Part shown: piece after piece, positions 1 through 6,724 of the stretch
How the letters are laid out: each line of letters opens with the position of its first letter
Numbering within the stretch: position 1 is the stretch's first letter
Assembly (NCBI GenBank): GCA_964650405.1
Contig: CAZYTO010000096.1
Location: forward strand, 1 to 17,998
Source: CAZYTO01 sp964650405
Lineage (GTDB): Bacteria; Acidobacteriota; Thermoanaerobaculia; Gp7-AA8
Reading direction: 5' to 3'
Length of the DNA stretch: 17,998 nucleotides
Notes under the pieces: model-generated
The model's database searches: none
Told to the model about the DNA's origin: nothing
The model's input: the letters and a program-made list of their open reading frames with translations, nothing else
Translations under genes and position numbers: made by a program

Positions 1-1
1 G

Positions 2-460
2 CACATGACCCTCTTCGAAGTCCACGAAGCGGCGTCGATCATTCAGGAAGCGGCCGACGAAGAGGCCAACATCATCTTCGGCACGGTCATCGACCCGCGG
101 ATGAAGGACGAGGTGAAGGTCACGGTCATCGCCACCGGCTTCGACTCGGCCACGAAGGGCTTCCTCAACACGCGCGGCGAGCAACTGGCCTCGAACGCCG
201 CCCCGCGCGCGGCGGCCGAGCGCAGCACGCCGTACCGGCCCTTCGCCCCGCGCGACATCGCCGCGCAGCACGAAGTCGCGCCCGAGCCACCCGCGCCGCC
301 CCAGCAGCAGATCGGCGCCGAGGGGGAGATCTACGACCCGCCGTTCTTCCGAAAAGGCAGCACCCGCCCGGACGGCTCCGGCGGCTTCGGCCCCATGGCA
401 TCGAGCGATTTCGGCGCAGACCTCGACATTCCGACGGTGATCCGCAACTTGAGCGACTGA
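2..460 (+). CDS. ftsZ: Cell division protein FtsZ, C-terminal part (5' end outside window)
   Basis: The reading frame is open from the window edge and ends at TGA 458-460, leaving about 152 residues. The first ~50 residues match the end of the FtsZ C-terminal domain: an EVHEAASII helix, then ANIIFGTVIDP, then a VKVTVIATGF strand. A Pro/Ala-rich linker of about 80 residues follows. The protein ends in a conserved C-terminal peptide, DLDIPTVIRNLSD, the segment that in known FtsZ proteins binds FtsA, SepF or other membrane tethers. FtsZ is the tubulin-like GTPase that forms the cytokinetic ring. Its GTP-binding domain lies upstream of the window, so nothing can be said about the start. A strong hairpin terminator follows at 539-577, which suggests ftsZ is the last gene of its transcription unit, as is common at the end of dcw clusters. 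Confidence 0.95.
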   Translation, partial: HMTLFEVHEAASIIQEAADEEANIIFGTVIDPRMKDEVKVTVIATGFDSATKGFLNTRGEQLASNAAPRAAAERSTPYRPFAPRDIAAQHEVAPEPPAPPQQQIGAEGEIYDPPFFRKGSTRPDGSGGFGPMASSDFGADLDIPTVIRNLSD

Positions 461-502
461 TGACTTTTCCACCGTAAGGCGCCCCCCTCACAGGCGCCTG
501 AC

Positions 503-528
503 GGTCCCGGGGGTAGGGACCCGGGACC
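503..528. other. Perfect 9-bp inverted repeat downstream of ftsZ
   Basis: GGTCCCGGG (503-511) pairs exactly with CCCGGGACC (520-528) across an 8-base loop. No T-run follows, so by itself it is not a classical intrinsic terminator. It sits about 10 bases before the canonical terminator at 539-577 and could be an auxiliary stem protecting the 3' end of the ftsZ transcript. Function is inferred only. Confidence 0.5.
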
Positions 529-538
529 ACCTGCTCCT

Positions 539-577
539 CGGGGGCGCGGTTTCTTCCGACCGCGCCCCCGATTTTTT
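539..577 (+). terminator. Rho-independent terminator of ftsZ
   Basis: CGGGGGCGCGGT (539-550) is the exact reverse complement of ACCGCGCCCCCG (559-570), with an 8-base loop (TTCTTCCG), followed at once by a run of six T. The 12-bp GC-rich stem plus T-tract is a textbook intrinsic terminator on the plus strand, about 80 bases after the ftsZ stop. The symporter gene on the minus strand ends at 674, so the signal lies between convergent genes. Confidence 0.9.
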
Positions 578-669
578 CGTCCATCCTGAACGCGGGCGGC
601 TGGTTGGGCGGGAGCGAAGGATCAAAGCGGGGCAGACCGGAAGGCAGGCAGGTTGAGGATGTCGTGGGC
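578..669. other. Intergenic spacer between convergent ftsZ and symporter
   Basis: GC-rich spacer between the ftsZ terminator and the symporter 3' end. No open frame of credible coding character was seen on either strand, and no clear T-tailed hairpin on the minus strand. A short direct repeat of AGGC occurs near 640-652. Nothing else is supportable. Confidence 0.4.
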
Positions 670-690
670 GCGATCAGCGATCAGCGACCG
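670..690. repeat. Heptad tandem array (unit GCGATCA) at symporter 3' end
   Basis: Two identical GCGATCA units (670-676, 677-683) are followed by a GCGACCG variant (684-690). On the minus strand the array encodes the last residues of the symporter and contains its TGA stop at 676-674. It is short, but it shares the 7-bp period seen in six other gene-boundary arrays of this window. Confidence 0.55.
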
Positions 691-2386
691 GCGCCACTGC
701 CACCTCACTCACCGGTAGCACCTTCTGGATCAGCACCGAGGCCGCTACGCCGATGACGCAGCCGACGACGTTCCACCAGAGCCAGGCGGTGTTGGTGAAG
801 AAGGCGCAGGCGGCGACGGCGAGCTGGCTGACGACGGCGCCGCTGACGGCGGCCAGGTCGCCCACTTCGCGGAAGAAGAAGGCCAGGACGAAGACGGCCA
901 GGATGGTGCCGTAGAAGAACGAGCCGAAGCGGTTCACGGCCTCGATGAGCGAGCCGACGTGGGTCGCGAACTCGCCGACGCCGATGGAGACGAGGCCCCA
1001 GAAGAGGGTGAACCAGCGCGACATCTTCACGCACTCGAAGTCGTTGGCGTCGCGGACGAGAAAGCGGCGGTAGACGTCGACGACGGTGGTCGAGGCCAGC
1101 GCGTTGAGCCCGGAGGCGGTGGCGGACATGGCCGCGCAGAAGATGGCCGCCAGGAGGAGGCCGACAACGCCGGCGGGGAAGAAGCGGATGACGAAGCTGA
1201 GGAAGATGTAGTTCGTGTCGCTGCGGTCGGCGGCGGGATCGGCTTTCAGGATCAGGTCAGCGGCGGCCTTGTGCGTGGCGGCGTCGCGCTCCTGCAGGGC
1301 CACGACGCTCTTCGTCGTTGCGTCGAGGGCGGCCCGGTCGCCGGAGTGGATGGCGTTGAGCATCTGCTTCACGCCGGCGTTCTTGGCCGTGAACGTTGCC
1401 GCGTGCTGGGCCTCGAGCTTCTCATAGTCCGCTGCGTATTTCGTCTGCGCCACCCTGGCCCGCGCGGCGCTGTTGAAGAAGAGCGGAGGCGCCGTGAACT
1501 GGAAGAAGGCGAAGACCATGGCTCCGACGAAGAGGATGAAGAACTGCATCGGGACCTTGATCATGCCGTTGATCAGCAGGCCGAGGCGGCTCTGCTCGAC
1601 TGTCTCTCCCGTCAGATAGCGCTGCACCTGCGACTGGTCGCAGCCGAAGTACGACAGCGCCACCAGCAGGCCGCCGATGAGGCCGGACCAGAAGTTGTAG
1701 GGCGTGGTCAGGTCGAACGAGAAGTCGACCGCGTTCAGCCGTCCCATCCGCCCGGCCACATGCAGCGCGTCGAGGACGCCGACGTCGTGGGGCAGCGAGC
1801 GGATGGCGATGGTCAGGGCGATGGCCATTCCTCCCAGGGCGATGAGGAGCTGGTGCACGTGCGTGCGGCTGACGGCTTTGGTACCGCCAACGGTGATGGC
1901 GATGACCAGCAGACCGATGCCGACGTTGGTGAGGTGAATGTTCCAGCCGAGGAGGAGGGAGACGATGACCGCCGGCGCGTAGACGGTCAGACCCGTGGAG
2001 ATGCCGCGCTGGGCGAGGAAGAGCGAGGCCGTCACCCCGCGCGTCTTCGGTCCGAAGCGTGTCTCCAGGTACTGGTAGGCAGTGTAGACCTTGAGGTTGT
2101 GGTAGGCGGGTACCGCGAAAATCGCCAGGAGCACCATGGCGATGGGCAGTCCGAGGTAGAACTGCACGAAGCGCATCCCGTCGGCATAGGCCTGGCCGGG
2201 CGTGGAGAGGAAGGTGATGGCGCTGGCCTGCGTGGCCATGATGGACAGGGCGATGGTCGGCCACTGCAGCGAGCGGCCGGCCAGCAGATAGCTGTCCAGG
2301 CAGTCCTGCTTCCGCCCCTTCCACACGCCGTACGCCACGATGGCGAAGAGCGTGGCCAGGAGGACGACCCAGTCGATCGGCCTCAA
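674..2386 (-). CDS. Sodium:solute symporter (SSS/SLC5 family)
   Basis: This 570-residue polytopic inner-membrane protein matches the sodium/solute symporter family, which couples Na+ entry to uptake of sugars, sialic acid, proline and similar solutes. Seen: an N-terminal helix, the TM1 to TM2 region GRSLQWPTIALSIMATQAS (about 38-56), a core of repeated hydrophobic helices, and the signature-like stretch AAMSATASGLNALASTT near 408-424. A charged, Ala/Lys-rich soluble insertion at about residues 303-390 interrupts the helices and is unusual for the family. The start is read as TTG at 2386, with an AGGAGA Shine-Dalgarno 6-7 bases upstream; the nearest ATG frame closes immediately. It is the third gene of a unit with a secreted PIG-L deacetylase and a 31-residue membrane peptide, so its substrate may be a product of that enzyme. 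The substrate cannot be read from sequence. Confidence 0.93.
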   Translation of the reverse strand: MRPIDWVVLLATLFAIVAYGVWKGRKQDCLDSYLLAGRSLQWPTIALSIMATQASAITFLSTPGQAYADGMRFVQFYLGLPIAMVLLAIFAVPAYHNLKVYTAYQYLETRFGPKTRGVTASLFLAQRGISTGLTVYAPAVIVSLLLGWNIHLTNVGIGLLVIAITVGGTKAVSRTHVHQLLIALGGMAIALTIAIRSLPHDVGVLDALHVAGRMGRLNAVDFSFDLTTPYNFWSGLIGGLLVALSYFGCDQSQVQRYLTGETVEQSRLGLLINGMIKVPMQFFILFVGAMVFAFFQFTAPPLFFNSAARARVAQTKYAADYEKLEAQHAATFTAKNAGVKQMLNAIHSGDRAALDATTKSVVALQERDAATHKAAADLILKADPAADRSDTNYIFLSFVIRFFPAGVVGLLLAAIFCAAMSATASGLNALASTTVVDVYRRFLVRDANDFECVKMSRWFTLFWGLVSIGVGEFATHVGSLIEAVNRFGSFFYGTILAVFVLAFFFREVGDLAAVSGAVVSQLAVAACAFFTNTAWLWWNVVGCVIGVAASVLIQKVLPVSEVAVAPVADR

Positions 2387-2396
2387 ATCATTCTCC

Positions 2397-2492
2397 TCAT
2401 CGTGAGAAGTACCTCGTGAAGGCGTAGAAGAGGGCGACGCAGAGCGCGAGCTCGGCGAGCACGAAGGCGTAGAGTCGGGACCATCGTTTCAC
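2397..2492 (-). CDS. Small single-helix membrane protein (31 aa), unknown function
   Basis: A 31-residue frame starts at GTG 2492 and stops at TGA 2399-2397. It begins with a basic segment (KRWSR), continues into a hydrophobic helix (LYAFVLAELALCVALFYAF) and ends basic (TRYFSR), the pattern of a one-pass inner-membrane peptide. It fits exactly between the deacetylase (35 bases upstream) and the symporter (10 bases downstream), and the symporter ribosome site overlaps its stop region. Small hydrophobic subunits are known beside some SSS transporters, so an accessory role is plausible but inferred. Shine-Dalgarno support for the GTG is weak. A longer frame extends upstream into the deacetylase gene, but that extension is Arg-rich and non-descript, so the short form is preferred. 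Confidence 0.6.
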   Translation of the reverse strand: MKRWSRLYAFVLAELALCVALFYAFTRYFSR

Positions 2493-2527
2493 GTTGCGTT
2501 TATGACGGATTCCGCGCCGCCGCGGTG

Positions 2528-5041
2528 TCACTTCGCGGAAACGAGATTGACAAACAACTTGTACGCTCCGGGAACACCTGCCGGGAGCTGCCGGAACCAC
2601 GCGTAGCTGGTGTAGATGTAGACGCCCTTGCCGTAATGGGCGAAGAGCTCGCCGCCGGGCTTCGACTCCTCGCCCGGGTCATTCGAGGCCATGACCGTCT
2701 CGTACTGCCCGTCCCAGTCCTTCGTGAAGTAGAGGCCGCGCTCCTGCACCCAGCCGTCGAAGTCCTTGGCCGTGATCTTGTTCGGCACATTCAGCAGGGC
2801 GTGGTCCGGCTTCAGCAGCGTCACCGGCGCTTCCTCCACCGTCACGCGCTCGTTGACGATCTTGAAGGGGTACGGACCGGGGGAGGGGATGAGCAGCGGC
2901 TGCGGTGAGGTGGAGTTGTACTGCGCGACCAGCGTGCCGCCGTTTTTCACGTAGTCGAGCAGCTTGGCGTTGGCGGTCTTGAGGATCGGGCGGGTGTTGT
3001 AGGCGCGGACGCCGGTGACGATGGCGTCGTACCGGGCGAAGTCGCCGCGGTCGAGGTCGGCGTCCGAGAGCAGGCTGACGTCGTAGCCGGCTTGACGGAG
3101 GGCGTCGGGCACTTCGTCGCCGGAGCCCATCACGTAGCCGACGTGCGTGCCGCGCTTCTTGAGGTCAATGCGGACGAGCTTCGAGGTGGCCTCGCCGAAG
3201 ACGCGCTGCTGCGGGATGTGCGGGTAGTCGATGTTGGTGATGCCCTGGTGCAGCTTCTTGCCGGTGGCCAGCTCGACTTCGGCAGTGAGGGTGCCGGTGG
3301 TCTCGTCTTTCGGCGGGGTAACGGTGAAGCTGACCCGCTTCTCCTCGCCCTTTGCGGCGAAGGTGACGGGAACGGCGGCGGGGTCCGCCTTCCAGCCCGA
3401 CGGCACGAGCAGCCGGGCATTGACCGGACCGTTGGCCCCAAAGTTCTTCAGCCACACCGACACGGTCCTCGGCTGGGCCTCGGGAAAGAGATAGACGTGC
3501 GCGCTGAGGTTCGCTGTCACTTGGGGCACGATGTCGACATTGCGGATGCGCTCGCCGAGGACGGCGTCCGTGGCGCGGAAGACCGCCGGCACCGTGAAGA
3601 GGATGGTGTGAAACTGGCCGTCGTCGAGGGCCACGGTGATGGGGATCGACGCCGGGTTCTCCGGCAGGCCGATGAGCTGCTGGTCGTCGACGACGAACGT
3701 TCCCTTCGTCATCGGCCGGGCCAGCCAGTACGGCTGGGAGAGCGTGAAGTCTTCCGGCAGCTTGATGGTGATGTCCGTCTTGACGGGCTGGTTGTTCTCC
3801 AGCTTCTTGCCGACGCCCTTCGACGGATTGGCGTAACGCGAGCCGACGGTCTGGAGAGTGAACGGGAAATCGCTCCGGTTGACGACGGTCACGCTGACGG
3901 GGATCTCGCCGCCGGGGACGACGGCCGAGTCCGAGGCCGCGACGTCGATGGCGATGCCGGCGCAGCCGCGGATGGCTTCCAGGAGCTCGCGACGCTTCAC
4001 CTCGATCCACGGATTGATGTTGGGCGCCCACTCCGGCCGGGCGCCGACTCGGTCCATGGCTTCCCATGCCTGCAGCAGCAGCGGCAGCGATTTGGCGGGG
4101 CTCTTCGGGTCAAACGTGTCGGCGGCCTGCTGCAGGACCTTGCCGACCAGCTCTCCTCCCGGGTAGCGCGACCAGGTCAGGTCGATGCCTTCGAAGAGGT
4201 CGGTCTGGGCCGGAGCACCGTCGAGGAGGTCGAAGTAATTGAGGACCGAGCCGCGGCGCTCGGCGGCGCCGAAGCCCTGCGATTTGTGCATGCTGCGGCT
4301 CTCCCCGGCCATCTCGCCATACGAGCGGCCGAGGACCGGATTGAACGTACCGAGGTCGATGCGGAGCGACTTCGCCACCGCCGGGTCGGTCGGATTGATC
4401 GGCGCGCCGAAGGAGAAGCGGTTCCAGAAGAGCCGCTTCGGCTGCCAGGGGCGGACGTACTTCAACTGCTCGGGGAAGCGGGTGGGATCGCCGGCTGCTT
4501 TGAACGCCTCGCCGGCTAGGATGGCCGAGGCCGTGTGGTGACCGTGGCCGCCCTCGCCGGTGGTGGGGAAGCGGGTGATGATCACGTCTGGCTGGAAGCG
4601 GCGGATGTTCCACACGACGTCGGCCAGGATGGTGTTGTGGCCCCAGATGGCCATCGTCTCCTGCGGGTTCTTCGAATAGCCGAAGTCGAGAGCGCGGGTG
4701 AAGTACTGCTCGCCGCCGTCGACACGGCGCGCCGCCAGCAGCTCCTGCGTGCGGATGAGGCCGAGCAGTTCGCCCTTCTCGTCGCCGAGGAGGTTCTGGC
4801 CGCCGTCGCCGCGGGTCATGGCCAGGTAGCCGGTGCGCAGCAGGCGCTCGTTGCCGAGGTACCCGATGACGGCGGTGTTCTCGTCGTCCGGGTGCGCGGC
4901 CACGTACAGCGCGCTGCCGAGGGCATTGAGCTTGCGCAGGGCGAGCTGGAGCTGCGCGGCATCGAGGGGTTTCTGCTGGGCGAAGAGGGCCGGAGTAAGG
5001 CAGACGAAGAGCAGGGCGACGGCAAGGCGGAGACGATTCAT
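2528..5041 (-). CDS. Secreted PIG-L/LmbE-family deacetylase with C-terminal amidotransferase-like domain
   Basis: The protein has 837 residues from ATG 5041. Residues 1-21 form a signal peptide (basic MNRLR, hydrophobic core, ALFA cleavage site). The PIG-L domain follows, with the zinc-binding motif AHPDDE at 49-54 and a second metal motif HGHH at about 166-169; members hydrolyse N-acetyl groups from GlcNAc conjugates or related amides. A long middle region looks like beta-sandwich repeats (NEW3-like). The last ~205 residues (from VGYVMGSGDEVPDAL) resemble a ThuA/GATase-like Rossmann domain, but I see no catalytic Cys-His pair. The frame is open upstream to 5548, but that extension lies opposite baiN and precedes the signal peptide, so 5041 is chosen. 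It is first in a unit with the small membrane peptide and the symporter. The substrate is unknown; the location is periplasmic or extracellular by inference. Confidence 0.9.
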   Translation of the reverse strand: MNRLRLAVALLFVCLTPALFAQQKPLDAAQLQLALRKLNALGSALYVAAHPDDENTAVIGYLGNERLLRTGYLAMTRGDGGQNLLGDEKGELLGLIRTQELLAARRVDGGEQYFTRALDFGYSKNPQETMAIWGHNTILADVVWNIRRFQPDVIITRFPTTGEGGHGHHTASAILAGEAFKAAGDPTRFPEQLKYVRPWQPKRLFWNRFSFGAPINPTDPAVAKSLRIDLGTFNPVLGRSYGEMAGESRSMHKSQGFGAAERRGSVLNYFDLLDGAPAQTDLFEGIDLTWSRYPGGELVGKVLQQAADTFDPKSPAKSLPLLLQAWEAMDRVGARPEWAPNINPWIEVKRRELLEAIRGCAGIAIDVAASDSAVVPGGEIPVSVTVVNRSDFPFTLQTVGSRYANPSKGVGKKLENNQPVKTDITIKLPEDFTLSQPYWLARPMTKGTFVVDDQQLIGLPENPASIPITVALDDGQFHTILFTVPAVFRATDAVLGERIRNVDIVPQVTANLSAHVYLFPEAQPRTVSVWLKNFGANGPVNARLLVPSGWKADPAAVPVTFAAKGEEKRVSFTVTPPKDETTGTLTAEVELATGKKLHQGITNIDYPHIPQQRVFGEATSKLVRIDLKKRGTHVGYVMGSGDEVPDALRQAGYDVSLLSDADLDRGDFARYDAIVTGVRAYNTRPILKTANAKLLDYVKNGGTLVAQYNSTSPQPLLIPSPGPYPFKIVNERVTVEEAPVTLLKPDHALLNVPNKITAKDFDGWVQERGLYFTKDWDGQYETVMASNDPGEESKPGGELFAHYGKGVYIYTSYAWFRQLPAGVPGAYKLFVNLVSAK

Positions 5042-5047
5042 GGCGGG

Positions 5048-5082
5048 CAATGGTAAATGGTGGGGAGTGAATGGGTGAATGT
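5048..5082. repeat. Degenerate heptad array in divergent promoter region
   Basis: Reading in sevens from 5048 gives CAATGGT, AAATGGT, GGGGAGT, GAATGGG, TGAATGT. The TGG triplets fall at 5051, 5058 and 5072, that is multiples of seven apart. It is more degenerate than the other arrays. It fills nearly all of the 37-bp gap between the divergent deacetylase and baiN genes and runs into the baiN start codon. Confidence 0.4.
5050..5079 (-). promoter_or_regulatory. Candidate promoter for the deacetylase unit
   Basis: On the minus strand TTCACC (5079-5074) and TACCAT (5055-5050) are separated by 18 bases and match the sigma-70 -35 and -10 consensus at four of six positions each. Only 8 bases separate the -10 box from the ATG at 5041, so the transcript would be leaderless or nearly so. 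The deacetylase lacks a clear Shine-Dalgarno, which fits. Confidence 0.35.
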
Positions 5083-6347
5083 TGAAGCAGAGATGTGACG
5101 TGGCGGTCGTGGGCGCCGGTGCGGCCGGCCTGATGGCGGCCATCTTCGCCGGGCGTGCCGGAGCGCGGGTCGTCGCCCTGGACGGCGCGGCGCGCATCGG
5201 CGCGAAGATCCTCATCTCCGGCGGCGGGCGCTGCAACGTCACGCACGACGTCGTGAAGGCGGAGGACTTCCACGGCAACCGCAACGCCATCGCCCGCGTC
5301 CTGCGGACGTTCGACGTTCCGGCCACGATCGACTTCTTCGCCCAGCTCGGCGTGCGCCTGAAGCGCGAGGAGACGGGGAAGCTCTTTCCGGTCACGGACC
5401 GGGCCCGTGACGTGCTCGATGCGTTGCTCACCGCCGCGCGGGCGGCGGGGGTGGAGGTCGTGAGCGGCGAGAAGGTAACGACCGTTACTCCCGCTGGCGA
5501 TGACGGATGTTTCCTCCTCAACGACCGCTGGCTGGCGAAGCGCGTCATCCTCGCCGCGGGCGGCCGCAGCGTCCCGAAGACAGGCTCCGACGGTTCCGGC
5601 TACACGCTGGCGAGAGCGCTCAGGCACACGGTCACCGATCTCTTTCCGGGACTGGTGCCGCTGGTCGTCGAAAGCGGGCACTGGCTCACGGGCCTGAGCG
5701 GCACGAGCGTCGAGGCCGAGCTGTCGGTCAAAGCGCCAACCGGCCGCGTGCTGCACCGCGAGCGGGGCTCGATGCTCTTCACCCACTTCGGCCTCAGCGG
5801 GCCGGTGGTGCTGGACGTCAGCCGCCACTGGATCGTCGCGCAGCGGGCAGCCGCGGCTGCCCGCGCGGCCATGCCGCAGCTTCACGCCAACCTGCTGCCG
5901 CCCGAGACGTTCGAATCGCTGGAGGCGGCGTTGCTGACGTCGCCTAGCGTCGCGGCCGTCCTTCGCCGGCGATTGCCTGATCGCGTCGTCACGGCGCTCC
6001 TGCAGACCGGCGGAACGGCGGCCTCGGGCACGCCCGCCTCGGTGCTCGTGGCCCGGCTGACGAAGGAGGCGCGGCGGGCGATCATCCGCAATGTTGTCGC
6101 CCTCCCGCTGCCCGTCGTTCGCGACCGCGGCTTCGACTACGCCGAGGTCACGGCCGGTGGCGTGCCGCTGTCGGAAGTCGATCTACGGACCATGGCGTCG
6201 CGGGTTTGCCCCGGCCTCCACCTTTGCGGCGAGATCCTCGACGTCGACGGAAAAATCGGCGGCTACAACTTCCAGTGGGCATGGGCCAGTGGGCGATTGG
6301 CGGGGGGGGGGGCGGCGGGTGGGGCCGCCGAGGGTTTTGAAGGATGA
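5079..6347 (+). CDS. NAD(P)/FAD-dependent oxidoreductase, BaiN/HI0933 family
   Basis: This 422-residue flavoprotein has an N-terminal dinucleotide-binding motif (VVGAGAAGLMAAIFAGRAG, about 9-27), the family signature GAKILISGGGRCNVT (about 42-56), and the family C-terminus GGYNFQWAWASGRLAG (about 393-408), which closes the FAD site. Full domain content and the usual ~400-residue length indicate an intact gene. The family is cytosolic; BaiN itself acts in bile-acid dehydroxylation, but most members have no known substrate, so no specific reaction is claimed. The last ~14 residues are a Gly/Ala-rich tail that includes an 11-G homopolymer (6302-6312), and the stop (6345-6347) lies inside a heptad array, so the exact C-terminus is uncertain. 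The start ATG at 5079 has only a weak ribosome site. The gene diverges from the deacetylase, 37 bases away. Confidence 0.9.
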   Translation: MLKQRCDVAVVGAGAAGLMAAIFAGRAGARVVALDGAARIGAKILISGGGRCNVTHDVVKAEDFHGNRNAIARVLRTFDVPATIDFFAQLGVRLKREETGKLFPVTDRARDVLDALLTAARAAGVEVVSGEKVTTVTPAGDDGCFLLNDRWLAKRVILAAGGRSVPKTGSDGSGYTLARALRHTVTDLFPGLVPLVVESGHWLTGLSGTSVEAELSVKAPTGRVLHRERGSMLFTHFGLSGPVVLDVSRHWIVAQRAAAAARAAMPQLHANLLPPETFESLEAALLTSPSVAAVLRRRLPDRVVTALLQTGGTAASGTPASVLVARLTKEARRAIIRNVVALPLPVVRDRGFDYAEVTAGGVPLSEVDLRTMASRVCPGLHLCGEILDVDGKIGGYNFQWAWASGRLAGGGAAGGAAEGFEG

Positions 6348-6373
6348 AGCGCGAAGGGCGAAGGATGAGGATG
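6339..6373. repeat. Heptad tandem array (unit GAAGGAT) at baiN 3' end
   Basis: Four consecutive 7-mers all begin GAAG: GAAGGAT (6339), GAAGCGC (6346), GAAGGGC (6353), GAAGGAT (6360), then GAGGATG (6367). The first two units contain the final codons and TGA stop of the baiN-like gene, so the array straddles the coding end. It leads directly to the start region of the small orphan gene at 6396, where GGATGAGG could serve as a poor ribosome site. Confidence 0.7.
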
Positions 6374-6395
6374 AAATGAACAGCATCGGTGCTAA

Positions 6396-6692
6396 ATGAC
6401 TATCGGCACAATGGACTCTGCATCATTCGATCGCTGCGCCCTTCGTCTCGGCTGGCAATACGACAACGGAGGCCGTTACCAGGGCAGATCCTGGGATTGG
6501 TATTACTCCGGAACCTATCACTTCGATCGTTTGAACCATGTTGCGATGGCGCGACACGATGACGGATTGGTCGTTCTCCTCTACTTCCAGGGTCTTGAGC
6601 CTCATGAAGTGTGGCGTGGTGTCGTGGCCGAATGTGTTGATCTCGAAGGGGCGATGAGCGTTCTTGAGTCCTATCTACGCACGGTTAGATGA
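6396..6692 (+). CDS. Hypothetical small protein (98 aa), atypical composition
   Basis: I do not recognise this protein. It has 98 residues from ATG 6396, or 93 from ATG 6411. It is soluble in character, with no signal peptide or membrane helix, and is rich in Tyr, Trp and Asp in its first half (WDWYYSGTYHFD near 33-44); a hydrophobic strand LVVLLYF precedes an acidic helix at the end. Counting 6421-6660 gives about 56% GC, well below neighbouring genes, and codon choice is less GC3-biased, so it may be a recent acquisition or an orphan gene. It sits alone between baiN (codirectional, 48 bases upstream) and the convergent zinc-ribbon gene. Its tidy length and balanced amino-acid use support a real gene; the function is unknown. 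Confidence 0.6.
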   Translation: MTIGTMDSASFDRCALRLGWQYDNGGRYQGRSWDWYYSGTYHFDRLNHVAMARHDDGLVVLLYFQGLEPHEVWRGVVAECVDLEGAMSVLESYLRTVR

Positions 6693-6724
6693 CGTCCCAT
6701 CACCGCATTGGCCGCCAGCCATAC

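Noticed and set aside
959..2419. 486-residue plus-strand open frame opposite the symporter
   Set aside because: It is Glu/Asp/Gly/Arg-rich, low-complexity antisense of a clear symporter gene, a usual artefact of high GC3 bias.
3092..4519. 475-residue plus-strand open frame opposite the deacetylase
   Set aside because: Antisense shadow with skewed composition; the minus strand carries the PIG-L motifs.
5042..5548. N-terminal extension of the deacetylase frame
   Set aside because: It lies antisense to the FAD-binding part of baiN and would place the signal peptide internally, at residue ~170.
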